Origin: Paenibacillus timonensis
GTDB taxonomy: Bacteria; Bacillota; Bacilli; Paenibacillales; Paenibacillaceae
Length of the DNA stretch: 64,000 bases
NCBI RefSeq assembly: GCF_022427145.1
Contig: NZ_JAKSXN010000003.1
Location: 1 to 64,000 of the forward strand
Direction: 5' to 3'
Shown: positions 17,371-26,302 of the stretch, one piece after another
Layout: the number at the start of each line of letters is the position of its first letter
Numbering within the stretch: position 1 is the first letter of the stretch
Notes under the pieces: generated by a model
The model's database searches: none
What the model was told of the DNA's origin: nothing
The model's input: only the letters and a program-made list of their open reading frames with translations
Translations under genes and position numbers: made by a program

Positions 17371-19231
17371 ACCGTTCCCCCCAGTTCTCCGTTAGAAAAG
17401 CCTCAAAGGCTATGCGATCCGCATCCGACATCTGTTCCCGCATCTCGTTTGCGTTTTGAGCGGATATAGGGTGAATCGCCACATAGGCTCCGTTTTGAAA
17501 TTCAATCACATTTCGCTCCTCGTACAGCTTCCGGTCGGTGGAACGCTGAAAAAACTCAACGGCCGTTTCCATAAATGCAGCCATCTTGTCTTCTAACTTC
17601 TCACCTTGCCGAAAATGGACGGGGTACGCCTTCTCCTGATCGAGCGGTACGCATTCGGTAATGCGCTCAATGTAACGGTGGCCGTTCATATCGCGCTTCC
17701 AGTGGATATCGAAGTTAAGTACGCTGATCACTTGCTGCTCGGCGATTTTTTCGTTCTGAAATACACCGGTTTTCAGCAGCGAGTTCCGTAAAGAAAACAC
17801 CAGATCGCGGAGCGTCTTGGCGTGATGGGTAAACAGCGTAAACAGCGAGGCCACCTGTGCCATCTGAATCATCCATGCCGCAACCGGGTCCGTGGCCACC
17901 TCGCCGAGAATGTTGACCGTACCATCCGTCTTTTTCTGAATATCCAGCCCTTCCTGGCCGGAAATCGTCTCGGTTTCCCGGAAGCTCAGGATATTGCGGT
18001 CCTTATAGATTTTCCGCAGGTTCAATTCGAAGTTCATCTCCTGGACCCGAATCGTGTACGTAGCGGGAATGTATCGGACCATCGCCATCAAGAGCGTCGT
18101 TTTCCCGCTGCCCTGCGCACCGGTAATTGCGGTAATTCGGGCTCCTTTAACGAGATACTGGATGAGCCGGATCGGCAGCTCAGCATTTCGATCCCGGATG
18201 AGCTGTTCCAGCGTGGCGCTTTGCACATCGAATTTGCGCACAAAAAACGCCCACGATTCGCTGAACCGGGGACGCAGTACGACGACGCGGGAGCCGTCGG
18301 CCATCTCGTTTACTTTATAGCCGTTGCTCTCCGACAATTGGCCGGGATAGTTGTACTTGTAAATATTTTGGCAGACACGCTTCAGTTCTTGCTCCGAGCC
18401 GAAGGAGAGGAAGCTAAAGTGAATGGATTTACCTTTGTAAAATACCCAAACACTGTCGTGAGATTTCGGCACTTCCCGCAATAAGGAGTCGGCCTGGAAC
18501 TCCCATTCCCCTTCCCATACGGAGGGCTGCAAACCGGATACGCCTCCCGACACGCCGTCGATCTTCATATCCCGGATCTCGTCCACGACACTAAAGCCCT
18601 TGTACATTTGATAAATGCGTTGCACGACAATGCTAAGTTTGTCGTCGAAGTACAGCCGCCGCGCTTCTTTTTTGTAAATCTCGTAGATTTCATCGGCGGT
18701 AATCCGATACGATTCGGTCTGGCCATCTTCAATACCAAGTTTGGGCTGGTCCAGTTCATACTTGCGAATCAACTCCCCGAGCGCATCATACCGGTATCGT
18801 TTTTTGTACAGGTACAGCAAAACTTCGAACTGGTCCTGAGATGAAAGTTCATACGGGTCGTCGAAGGCGATCACCCGGTCGATGTTCGTTTCATTAACCC
18901 CATACTGCTGAACCAGTAAATCCGCCAAATATTGTTTGACGTACGCTTTGTCCCGGATGTCTCCGGATGTACAGCCGCGCAGCGCTTTTTTCAGTTCGGC
19001 TCGCTTACTTTTCCGGCGGCGAAACTCCTCCTCGGATAGTCCGAGGTCATGCAGGTTGCCGCTCGTCAGATCGTGTAACGTCTGCTTTACAAATGCGGTC
19101 ATCGCCTCAATCGTAAAGGCTCGTTCCTGCGGCGGCTTTTCCGCTTTCTGCCCGCTCATACGAAAATAGATCAGCGCAGCGGTCAGCCCAAGCAACAAGA
19201 CGATCATGATACCGTTGATCCAAACGATCAT
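17360..19231 (-). CDS. CpaF/TadA-like secretion ATPase (VirB11/PilT superfamily)
   Basis: The protein has 623 residues. It has an N-terminal membrane helix (about 3-22), unusual for CpaF proteins, then an N-terminal domain and the ATPase domain. Walker A is GAQGSGKTTLL near residue 375. The Walker B region is VNILGEVAT, matching the GEV of the family. The His box reads LFTHHAKT. It should drive pilus assembly or secretion as a hexamer at the inner membrane. It overlaps the fused TadB/TadC-like gene, its expected partner. The length exceeds the usual 450-500 residues because of the N-terminal part and a C-terminal tail. Confidence 0.85.
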   Translation of the reverse strand: MIVWINGIMIVLLLGLTAALIYFRMSGQKAEKPPQERAFTIEAMTAFVKQTLHDLTSGNLHDLGLSEEEFRRRKSKRAELKKALRGCTSGDIRDKAYVKQYLADLLVQQYGVNETNIDRVIAFDDPYELSSQDQFEVLLYLYKKRYRYDALGELIRKYELDQPKLGIEDGQTESYRITADEIYEIYKKEARRLYFDDKLSIVVQRIYQMYKGFSVVDEIRDMKIDGVSGGVSGLQPSVWEGEWEFQADSLLREVPKSHDSVWVFYKGKSIHFSFLSFGSEQELKRVCQNIYKYNYPGQLSESNGYKVNEMADGSRVVVLRPRFSESWAFFVRKFDVQSATLEQLIRDRNAELPIRLIQYLVKGARITAITGAQGSGKTTLLMAMVRYIPATYTIRVQEMNFELNLRKIYKDRNILSFRETETISGQEGLDIQKKTDGTVNILGEVATDPVAAWMIQMAQVASLFTLFTHHAKTLRDLVFSLRNSLLKTGVFQNEKIAEQQVISVLNFDIHWKRDMNGHRYIERITECVPLDQEKAYPVHFRQGEKLEDKMAAFMETAVEFFQRSTDRKLYEERNVIEFQNGAYVAIHPISAQNANEMREQMSDADRIAFEAFLTENWGERYGI

Positions 19232-19234
19232 CGT

Positions 19235-20065
19235 TCACACCCCCTTGCCGCCGAAAAACGGTTTGTTTAACTCGGCTTGTTCGATGATCGCCTGGGCTAG
19301 CGCCCGTACGCACTGCATGAATGCATGATGGGCATGATCGCGCGGTACATTACGGTTTCTAAACAGAAAATCGATTGCCCGGCCTTCCTGCGCTGCGTCC
19401 ATGAACCCTGCCTGATGTGGGACCGGATAGATCGGCATCTTCACCCGATATTTCCGTGCCATATTTTTGGCAGTTAGCGCGGAATCACGGTCGTACTGCC
19501 CCAAAACAAGCAATAGTTTTTTCCCTTTGAGCCAATCCTCCCGATGCCGAAAGAACCGTTCCAATACAAAACGGTTTTGGTTCAAACTTACGATGACAAG
19601 ATCGGCGTTTTGAAGAAGCAACTGCGTCCAACCGGACCCGACACCGCTGCCACCGTCAATCAAAGTCAAGTCGTAATAGCGCTTGGCCGAATCGAGTAGC
19701 GGTGCAAGCATATCCTTCACGCCCATGATCAACGCTTTGTCCGCCTTATTCGAACCGGGCAGCAAATCAAGCCGTTCTTGGAGGAGCGGCAACGTGTAAT
19801 CGCGGATCATTTCCGGCGAGAGTTTGCCGTTTTGTGCAAGCCGTGCCAAGGCATCGATGCCGGAGTCCGCTACAAAGGCAAGCAGATCTTCGGAGCTTCG
19901 CTTGATCAGCGCTTGCTCGACTGCCGCACGGCGGCTTTGCAAATGGCCGAATAACACGATTCGGGAGGAATATTCAAGTCCGAGCAGCGCCGCGACGGCG
20001 ATCAGATTCGTCGTATTGCCCGTTTGACCCGGTACCGGGCTCCAGAATACGATGTTATGACCCAC
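19235..20065 (-). CDS. TadZ/MinD-like P-loop protein with degenerate Walker A
   Basis: The protein has 276 residues from a GTG at 20065 with a strong GGAGGG site. It overlaps the previous gene by 11 bp. The fold is ParA/MinD-like: an N-terminal strand, a P-loop position, the switch strand LTLIDGGSGVGSG and LVIVSLNQNRF. The Walker A position reads SPVPGQTGNTTN, so both lysines of the deviant MinD motif (KGGxGKT) are replaced. It is probably a non-hydrolysing paralogue that localises or regulates the CpaF complex, as some TadZ proteins do. Confidence 0.7.
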   Translation of the reverse strand: MGHNIVFWSPVPGQTGNTTNLIAVAALLGLEYSSRIVLFGHLQSRRAAVEQALIKRSSEDLLAFVADSGIDALARLAQNGKLSPEMIRDYTLPLLQERLDLLPGSNKADKALIMGVKDMLAPLLDSAKRYYDLTLIDGGSGVGSGWTQLLLQNADLVIVSLNQNRFVLERFFRHREDWLKGKKLLLVLGQYDRDSALTAKNMARKYRVKMPIYPVPHQAGFMDAAQEGRAIDFLFRNRNVPRDHAHHAFMQCVRALAQAIIEQAELNKPFFGGKGV

Positions 20066-20786
20066 GAAAATCCCTCCTTGATCGTTTCCACGCGGCTTTG
20101 ATCGTTCGCTCATCCAGGCCGAATATATGCTTAGCCATAGAAAAGACCGTATGTCGGTATGCTGGCGACAGTTTTCTTAATTCAATGCGGCTATGATGCT
20201 GGTGATCGATGCGAGCCGAAACATCCCGCTCATCGAACGGGATACGTAACACCGGTTCCTGCCACTCCACAGATTCCGTTGTCACATGCGAATCGATGTA
20301 CGACTCCGCTATAGTCGACTGTACGAATGGATTTACCAACTTAAAAAACGGCAGCGGCCGAATGATGGATTCGTTAAGACAAAGCCGACGCATCAACTCC
20401 GCATTTTTCAACATCGCCAGCTTCTCCAAATTACTGCACCAGACCCTTTGGTCATAGGATGGCAGATCTTTTCCTTTCACAAATTCGGTATGATCCGTAT
20501 CGAGCAGGAACACATCGTAATCCGCCCATTCCCCTTCCGTTTCCGTTTGTTTCAGAAAACGGTCCAATTGGCCGAACGTAAGGAACCCTGCCGCGATATC
20601 CATCCCATCAAATTCGGTAACGAAAGAAGCCTGCCGTTCATCCGGAGATGTCATAAACCCAAGTATCGATTGTGCGATCGTTGAATCGACGATAAGCACC
20701 TTTTGCCCAGCGGCAACCAGCAGTTTACCCAACACGAGCAGCAAATGGCTTTTATCCGGCGCACCGAGAAAAACAATTTTTTTCAT
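20055..20786 (-). CDS. MinD-like P-loop protein, degenerate
   Basis: This 243-residue protein starts at an ATG with GAAGGAGG. The N-terminus has the ParA/MinD order of elements (KKIVFLGAPDKSHLLLVLGKLL, broken here as family pattern: strand, loop, helix), then VLIVDST and YDVFLLDTDHTEF. The loop GAPDKSHLL is a poor Walker A, so ATP hydrolysis is doubtful. The C-terminal half is unlike known families. It lies 12 bp after the SAF-domain gene and overlaps the next gene. It is one of three MinD-like proteins in this module. Confidence 0.65.
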   Translation of the reverse strand: MKKIVFLGAPDKSHLLLVLGKLLVAAGQKVLIVDSTIAQSILGFMTSPDERQASFVTEFDGMDIAAGFLTFGQLDRFLKQTETEGEWADYDVFLLDTDHTEFVKGKDLPSYDQRVWCSNLEKLAMLKNAELMRRLCLNESIIRPLPFFKLVNPFVQSTIAESYIDSHVTTESVEWQEPVLRIPFDERDVSARIDHQHHSRIELRKLSPAYRHTVFSMAKHIFGLDERTIKAAWKRSRRDFRGS

Positions 20787-20797
20787 GACAACCTCCT

Positions 20798-21919
20798 TCA
20801 GGATACCGGCGGCTGGTTGAAGATATCGTCCAGCTTGTCCGTGTTGGTCGGCTGTTCGTCGGAAGCGGACGGCTCCGGGAGCGGCTGGGATGTACCCTGC
20901 TGCGGATGGGAAGCCGGTTCTGTCGCTGTCGGCTCAGGAGTAGACGCGGGCTTATCGTCTGATGGTGGTAGACCGTCTTGCTCCGTTTGTTCCACCCCTG
21001 CAGCTTGCTGTTGCGCCGATTGCTCCATCGCATTGCCTTGTTGAGTAACGATCCGATCGTTTTGCAACTGCTGCTGAACGGTGACGCTACCGCTGACCAC
21101 CCGTAGTTTGTCCGCATCGCTCATCGCTTTCAAATTGATATCCAGCCTACTGCGCAACTGGCGAGCGAGTTCAGTCTTGGCCTTTTCCAGTACGTTCGGG
21201 TCCCTGTCCATCAGATCAAGCACTTTCGGGTTGGCGGGGTAATTGGCGATTGCCGCTTCCTGCAGACCCGGTTCGATGTAGGGGAGTGCGTACAGCTTGG
21301 CCCCTTGCAAATACGCATCGATGATGGCGCTGGAAGCCATCAAGATTTCCGGCTCGTTTATTTCCAGCCGGACGATCATCCCCGAAAGGTCTCGAACCTT
21401 CTTTTTGGACAACACGATATAGTCCTCGCCGGTCGGAAAGTTGATTCGGACATCGACCACCTGATCCTTCTGTAAATGGGTCGGCAGTTGGATGACATTA
21501 AACTCTTGCATCCGCAAATCCCTTGGGATCGGCCCCTCTTCATACAGCATGGAAGCGATGAGCGGCGTATTCGACTGCAGATCGATTTTGGCGATCTTTC
21601 CGACCACCATCTGCGGATCCTTGAAGCTGTCCGAAGGCACCAAGGCATGGACAACCTCCACCGCCTGAATATCCCCATTTCCAAGCGTTTTTCCCGCAGG
21701 GATCGGCCTTGCAGCCACCAGGATTCGCGTTTTGCCTTGTTGTTCGTTCGTTTTCAATTGCTCGATTTGTTGTTCGTAATGAGCCCGCATCTGTTGTTGC
21801 AGCCGTTTCTGCTGCGCTTGATGCTGGAGAACAAATATGGTGGAAACTAGGAGCAAAACAAAACTAAAACCGATCGCAATGATGACGATCGGTTTCCGGT
21901 AACGGTATAGTAAAGACAT
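20798..21919 (-). CDS. CpaB/RcpC-like SAF-domain pilus assembly protein
   Basis: The protein has 373 residues with a short cytoplasmic start, one membrane helix (about 11-30) and a coiled coil (about 33-60). A SAF domain follows at about 65-130 (AARPIPAGKTLGNGDIQ), the type found in CpaB/RcpC proteins of Flp/Tad pili and thought to bind peptidoglycan or guide the pilus. The C-terminus (about 300-373) is Pro/Ser/Thr/Glu-rich and disordered. The gene stands at the head of the assembly genes, as cpaB does in tad loci. Start and ribosome site (GAGAAGGTAGGCG) are clear. Confidence 0.8.
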   Translation of the reverse strand: MSLLYRYRKPIVIIAIGFSFVLLLVSTIFVLQHQAQQKRLQQQMRAHYEQQIEQLKTNEQQGKTRILVAARPIPAGKTLGNGDIQAVEVVHALVPSDSFKDPQMVVGKIAKIDLQSNTPLIASMLYEEGPIPRDLRMQEFNVIQLPTHLQKDQVVDVRINFPTGEDYIVLSKKKVRDLSGMIVRLEINEPEILMASSAIIDAYLQGAKLYALPYIEPGLQEAAIANYPANPKVLDLMDRDPNVLEKAKTELARQLRSRLDINLKAMSDADKLRVVSGSVTVQQQLQNDRIVTQQGNAMEQSAQQQAAGVEQTEQDGLPPSDDKPASTPEPTATEPASHPQQGTSQPLPEPSASDEQPTNTDKLDDIFNQPPVS

Positions 21920-21958
21920 CGCCTACCTTCTCCTCTCCATTCAACGTGGTGAAACCGC

Positions 21959-22189
21959 CTATTGCTTTTCGTGAAACCAGTATGCACGCGTATACAACTG
22001 AACGCCGACCCGTGTAGGGATGCCGATACTGGCTTCTCCAGCTCCCTTCCACCCATTCCGGTTCGCCGTCTCTATGGCCATTCTATCCGCCGAACCTTTA
22101 TATACCTCCTCTTGCGTACCTTCAATGAGGATATACAGACCGCCTCGACCATTGACCGGGTAAATGACCTGTGTTTCTCGGACCTTCAT
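21959..22189 (-). CDS. Small protein of the Tad-like module
   Basis: This 76-residue protein uses the ATG at 22189, which follows GAAGGTGAAG and lies 8 bp after the upstream stop. Longer in-frame starts would overlap that gene. It holds a NGRGGLYILIEG strand pair and ends YTRAYWFHEKQ. No family was recognised. Confidence 0.6.
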   Translation of the reverse strand: MKVRETQVIYPVNGRGGLYILIEGTQEEVYKGSADRMAIETANRNGWKGAGEASIGIPTRVGVQLYTRAYWFHEKQ

Positions 22190-22197
22190 TCGTCTCT

Positions 22198-23691
22198 TCA
22201 CCTTCCTGATTTGAGATGTGACGCCAACCGAGGTAACCATCCTCGTTTTTCACGAAGCGACGCCGTTTCCCGTCCCATCCACCGATCCACAAGCCGGCCC
22301 ACCTGTACATGATAAGGGCTGCTCGGGGAAGATAAGGTCCACTCCCCGCTTCGCACGGACCGGTAAACGGTTGGATCTTCCGGCAACTCCAGTACTATCG
22401 GCCACGGCAGCCGTTCTTTCCAATCTAGTTTGGGAGCAGGCTCCTTCAGCCGGTTCCATACCAGATACAACTCCGGTGTAGGGCGAAGGCCGGTTAGTAA
22501 CGGCTTCACCCGATCCAAATTGAACAGGCTGGCCGGCTCGTCCGTCGTGATCAACATCAACTGGTCTGCCTGCTCCAAGGCCAGTCGGGTCAGCCTGTCC
22601 AACGAAACAGGCAGGTCAAGCAGCACAACATTCGTTTCTTCCTTCAAAAAGTGGAGGATGGCCCGCAGCTCTTCCGGCTGCAGTAGGAATTGCCCTGGCA
22701 TGAGCGGCGCTGCGACAATGGAAAAGCCCGCCTTCGTTTGAAGAAGACAGGCCCGTCTGGCTTTCGGATCGTCGATCCGGCGTACAAGGTCGACAATCGT
22801 TTTATTCGGCTGTATGCGCATGATAGTGGCGACCGTGCCGTTCGGATCCAAGTCGAGAATACAAGCTCGAAGCCCTTCCTTCGATAATCGAGCGGCCAAA
22901 TGGAGCAAAAGCGTCGTTTTTCCCACGCCGCCTTTCGCAGCATAAACGGCAACAACTGGTGGCAAGTCAGGAGGTATTCTGGACATTTGTGACGTCAGGT
23001 CAGGTTCATTTAAAATGAAGGCCGGTTTCGGTTCGTCTCCAGTGTCCTCCGTTTCAAACTCGCTCTTCTTTTCCATTGGTTTATCTGGTTCTGTTTGGTT
23101 GTCCGTCTCTGGCAGTTCGTACGGAAAAGTGCCATCCTCAGGTATCTCCCGGGGAGCCTGGGTTGGGAGAGCCTTGGCGGATAAAGCTTTCGGTGGAGAT
23201 GGTTCCACTTCGAACCGTTGCCGTGCTTTTCGCTGCGAGAGCGGAACATCAATGGATACAGATTGCGATTCAGCCGTCTCCATTTTCGTATTTGATAGGA
23301 AAGGGGCTTCTTCCGTCTGAAAAACAAGCGTTCTTCCCAAGCTCGAAAGGGCAGCCGTGGCTTCCAGCTCGGTTTCACCCGCCGGTATAAACCGGGAAAA
23401 CAGTCCGTTCGTTTCTTCTTCCGCTGTCACCGTTCCGGCAATCCCTAACGATTCGGTTTGTTGCTCTCCCCAGTCACTATGGTCTTCTACTAGCAACACG
23501 ACCGGCACTTCTCTTCCCTGGACAAGCCGTACGTAGTCCTTCCATTTCCCCACCATGGCATCTACCACGACAACGCTCATTTCCGACGTGATCCGTTCGG
23601 GATCATGAACAAACTTGACTTCGTAACCCGACCGGCGAAGCCGCTCCACCCACATCTGTCGTTGACTCAGACGAAATAGTGCGACCCGCAA
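22198..23691 (-). CDS. CpaE/TadZ-like protein with receiver-like domain and MinD ATPase
   Basis: The protein has 497 residues from a TTG at 23691 spaced six bases from AAGGAGGTG. Residues 1-100 look like an atypical receiver domain (VVVVDAMVG, then VPVVLLVED), as in CpaE. Residues 130-240 are an acidic, proline-rich linker. Residues 245-490 are a MinD/ParA ATPase with an intact deviant Walker A (AAKGGVGKTT, lysine near 258), LDLDPNGT and VLLDLPVS. TadZ/CpaE places the secretion ATPase at a cell site. This is the only one of the three MinD-like proteins here with a good ATP-binding motif. Confidence 0.8.
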   Translation of the reverse strand: MRVALFRLSQRQMWVERLRRSGYEVKFVHDPERITSEMSVVVVDAMVGKWKDYVRLVQGREVPVVLLVEDHSDWGEQQTESLGIAGTVTAEEETNGLFSRFIPAGETELEATAALSSLGRTLVFQTEEAPFLSNTKMETAESQSVSIDVPLSQRKARQRFEVEPSPPKALSAKALPTQAPREIPEDGTFPYELPETDNQTEPDKPMEKKSEFETEDTGDEPKPAFILNEPDLTSQMSRIPPDLPPVVAVYAAKGGVGKTTLLLHLAARLSKEGLRACILDLDPNGTVATIMRIQPNKTIVDLVRRIDDPKARRACLLQTKAGFSIVAAPLMPGQFLLQPEELRAILHFLKEETNVVLLDLPVSLDRLTRLALEQADQLMLITTDEPASLFNLDRVKPLLTGLRPTPELYLVWNRLKEPAPKLDWKERLPWPIVLELPEDPTVYRSVRSGEWTLSSPSSPYHVQVGRLVDRWMGRETASLREKRGWLPRLASHLKSGR

Positions 23692-23716
23692 CTCCAACAC
23701 CTCCTTGCCATATCGA

Positions 23717-23908
23717 TCACCGTTTCCTCCGTGGCTCCAGTCTTTTGTCTCGATAATAGACGTCCACTTTCAGGCGTGCAGCCAAATAGAACGCAAATTC
23801 TTCCGCATCCGCAAATGTGTTACGCCTGTCCATCTCATGCGGATTCCCGTCTTGAACAAACAAGACGGCAAAGATACTTCCTTGATCTGCAATTTGAATC
23901 TTGTCCAT
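23717..23908 (-). CDS. Small protein of unknown function
   Basis: This 63-residue protein from an ATG at 23908 begins 4 bp past the stop of the previous gene. Longer in-frame starts would lie inside that gene. It is basic at the C-terminus (RDKRLEPRRKR) with a likely helix (FADAEEFAFYLAARL). The ribosome site is weak, so coupling to the upstream gene is likely. The function is unknown. Confidence 0.55.
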   Translation of the reverse strand: MDKIQIADQGSIFAVLFVQDGNPHEMDRRNTFADAEEFAFYLAARLKVDVYYRDKRLEPRRKR

Positions 23909-23912
23909 AGGA

Positions 23913-24221
23913 TTATATCCGTTTAAGAATTGATTCCACGGTACGATAGTCGATGACACAAACATAGCGGGCGTAATCGTACCCCTGAGGGTCAACGGCA
24001 AGTACCCGTTTACGATCTGTAAAGATAAGAATAGGCTCACGGCAATACTGCCGGATCAGTCCATCCGATTCCAGGGCAATGATGTCCTCCAGTCGTTGTT
24101 CGGTAATCACAAAAACGGGTGCGGAAACATAAGTCTCGTGCGGTCTTTCCGCATTCATTTCGTAATGAGGAAGAAAAGGTTGCTTACGGTATCGATTAAA
24201 AACGCGGACATCAACTCTCAA
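23913..24221 (-). CDS. Small protein of unknown function
   Basis: The protein has 102 residues from a TTG at 24221, seven bases after GGAGGG. An ATG at 24227 lies directly against that site. The sequence includes VFVITEQRLEDIIAL and ILIFTDRKRVLAVDP, which suggests a small alpha/beta fold. It overlaps the end region of the methylase gene and precedes a 63-residue gene, all in one operon. No family was recognised. Confidence 0.55.
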   Translation of the reverse strand: MRVDVRVFNRYRKQPFLPHYEMNAERPHETYVSAPVFVITEQRLEDIIALESDGLIRQYCREPILIFTDRKRVLAVDPQGYDYARYVCVIDYRTVESILKRI

Positions 24222-24223
24222 GT

Positions 24224-25012
24224 TCATCCCTCCGTTTGCAAATTGGGCGTATAGTTCATAATGAACAGTTCCTTCACCGGCTGCCGTCCTTTCGTTTGCT
24301 TCGCAATGGAATAACGGGTTTCAACGCCCTCAATTACAAAAGGGGCGTACCACTCCCGAATGGTCGGATGATCGTTGATGCTGAGCAAGAACTTGCCCTT
24401 GATGCCGCCAAGCAGCTCTCGCAATTTCCGGTGATCGGATTCGTCGAATTTGTACAGATAACCGGAGAGTCCCAAGTAAGGCGGATCGCAATAAAAAAAG
24501 GTATCCGCCGAATCGTACCGGGCGAGTACCTCTTCAAAAGATCGGTTTTCGATATATACACCAATCAGCCGTTCATGAGCAACTTTAAATTTTTGTTTGA
24601 CGTTGGACATATCGTATGCCGGCTTGCTTCGTGTGTACCCCCAATCGTCGGCGTCGTTGTACTTTCCGCCAAAATGCGAGTAGACACGGTAGTAAAAATC
24701 ATACGCTCGGGTAACCGGGTCGCGTTCCTGATCCCGTCGTTTCATGATACGCTCAAATTCATCACGGGCATAGAGTGCCCACTCAAACCGTTGGGCAAGC
24801 CCTTCCCAATCTTCTTGAATCACCCGAAAAAAATTGACCAGTTCCGCGTTGATATCGGAATAAACTTCCACTTTGGATCTTTCCTTGCCAAAGAGTACCC
24901 AGCCCCCGCCCCCGAATACTTCCGCATAAACGACATGCGGTGGAAAGCGCCGGATAATCTCTTCACGCAGCCTGTATTTGCCGCCTTGCCACCTGATGGG
25001 ACTTTTCAGCAC
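24224..25012 (-). CDS. D12-class (Dam-type) adenine DNA methyltransferase
   Basis: This 262-residue protein methylates adenine N6 in DNA. The SAM-binding motif YAEVFGGGGWVLF lies near residues 29-41, after the family's opening IRWQGGKYR. The catalytic motif FYCDPPYLGL lies near residue 176. INDHPTIREW and the end of the domain are also present, so the enzyme looks complete. It sits inside the transfer operon with no endonuclease beside it. It is therefore an orphan methylase that may protect the element in a new host or mark its DNA. GTG start with GGGAGCG upstream. Confidence 0.92.
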   Translation of the reverse strand: MLKSPIRWQGGKYRLREEIIRRFPPHVVYAEVFGGGGWVLFGKERSKVEVYSDINAELVNFFRVIQEDWEGLAQRFEWALYARDEFERIMKRRDQERDPVTRAYDFYYRVYSHFGGKYNDADDWGYTRSKPAYDMSNVKQKFKVAHERLIGVYIENRSFEEVLARYDSADTFFYCDPPYLGLSGYLYKFDESDHRKLRELLGGIKGKFLLSINDHPTIREWYAPFVIEGVETRYSIAKQTKGRQPVKELFIMNYTPNLQTEG

Positions 25013-25060
25013 AGCTTCACGCTCCCTTCAATATTCACCAAACATCGATCCTTCCCGGCT

Positions 25061-25297
25061 TTAACCAGAGGAAAGCAACGCCTCCATGCCTGTTGCCAGC
25101 AACGTGGTTGCCGTTTGACCAAAAATATGCAGCCGATAATCCGGAACCTCGAGCAACTGTGCCAGATCCAGCGCGTGCCGGACCGCCTGTTGCCGCTCTT
25201 TCCGGCATCCAAGATCAAACAAATTGACGCCCGGCAGCAAACCGATGATCTGAATCACACCGCGCATTTCAATCACATAGATCTCAATGTTTCGCAC
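25061..25297 (-). CDS. Small protein of unknown function
   Basis: This 78-residue protein starts at a GTG with AGAAGGGGAT upstream. It has an N-terminal strand (NIEIYVIEMRG) and helical segments (AVRHALDLAQLLEV). It lies between the methylase and the cell-wall hydrolase. No family was recognised. Confidence 0.55.
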   Translation of the reverse strand: MRNIEIYVIEMRGVIQIIGLLPGVNLFDLGCRKERQQAVRHALDLAQLLEVPDYRLHIFGQTATTLLATGMEALLSSG

Positions 25298-25318
25298 GTC
25301 ATCCCCTTCTTTCTTTAT

Positions 25319-26275
25319 TCATGGCTCATCCAATTGCCGGAAGTAAGGTAGTGGATCCACTTTTTGCCCGTTCACCCGAATTTCCAAATGCAGGTGAGGA
25401 CCGGTTGATTTTCCCGTACTGCCCACCCATCCAATCACTTCGCCTTGCAGCACCTGTTGCCGTTGACGTACGCCAATGTCCGTCAAATGCCCATACAAAC
25501 TGACCAAACCGTTTGCATGTTGCAACAGAATCGCGTTGCCGTATCCGGTGCTGCCGCGGATGACTTGCGTCACCGTTCCGCTTAGCACGGCTAACACCGG
25601 TGTACCCCGCGGCGCGGGAATATCGATTCCTGCATGAAATGCTCCCTGCGCTCCCGTAACCGGATCTACCCGATAACCAAATGGACTGGAAATCGTCGTG
25701 TACCCAGCCAACGGCCATAGCCACGTTCCCGATCTGGACAGCAGGGCCGCATATTCCGCTTCTTTCCGATACACCAACGCCACCTCTTTGCTGCTTCCGA
25801 ACCAAACAACGAGCGCTTCTTCCGGGTCCTGGGCGGTCAATTGCAAATAATTTGCCAATGAAAAAATCGCATCGTAAGGATTATCCGGATCGATCTTCCC
25901 GTCGCTGTCCCCATCCACGCGATAACCCTCCCACAATGAGCGCGGAAATCCTAAGGCTCCGATCGTGTCGCTTCGTTTGGCTTTCTTCGCCCCAAAATCG
26001 GTTGTCACCTGATGAATGGCCGCAAGCCGCGCCCAGGAGGCGTGCTCTTGTTCGGCCTGGATGTAAATCGGCAGCAGGAATAAAGGAATATCGAATTCGG
26101 GAGTGTCAGGTACCTCAATGCCCGCCATTTTCGAGGCATCCGATGTCGTGACCAGCGACCCGAGCAAAGCAAAAACAAGAATGAAACCAAGCAATAGGGC
26201 CGCGATGCCGGTCACGCCCAAGCTGCCGACGATCCACCAGATGACTCGCTTTCTAAGTAAGCTCCCCGTTTCCAT
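25319..26275 (-). CDS. Bifunctional cell-wall hydrolase: lysozyme-like plus M23 peptidase
   Basis: The protein has 318 residues from an ATG at 26275 with GAAGGTG upstream. It has one membrane helix (about residues 11-38) and then a goose-lysozyme/SLT-like domain at about 65-185 (TIGALGFPRSLWEGY, PYDAIFSLANYL). An M23 endopeptidase domain follows at about 195-310 (SSPFGYRVDPVTG, FHAGIDI, YGHL, GPHLHLEIR), with the zinc ligands H..D and HLH visible. Such two-domain enzymes open the peptidoglycan for the type IV mating channel in Gram-positive conjugative elements (VirB1/TcpG-like). The neighbouring VirB6- and VirB4-like genes support that role. Confidence 0.9.
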   Translation of the reverse strand: METGSLLRKRVIWWIVGSLGVTGIAALLLGFILVFALLGSLVTTSDASKMAGIEVPDTPEFDIPLFLLPIYIQAEQEHASWARLAAIHQVTTDFGAKKAKRSDTIGALGFPRSLWEGYRVDGDSDGKIDPDNPYDAIFSLANYLQLTAQDPEEALVVWFGSSKEVALVYRKEAEYAALLSRSGTWLWPLAGYTTISSPFGYRVDPVTGAQGAFHAGIDIPAPRGTPVLAVLSGTVTQVIRGSTGYGNAILLQHANGLVSLYGHLTDIGVRQRQQVLQGEVIGWVGSTGKSTGPHLHLEIRVNGQKVDPLPYFRQLDEP

Positions 26276-26302
26276 CCGTTTCACCTTCGGCACATAGTTA
26301 GA

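Noticed and set aside
24236-25351. 371-codon plus-strand frame opposite the Dam-type methylase
   Set aside because: It is antisense to a gene with clear catalytic motifs and no independent signals were seen.
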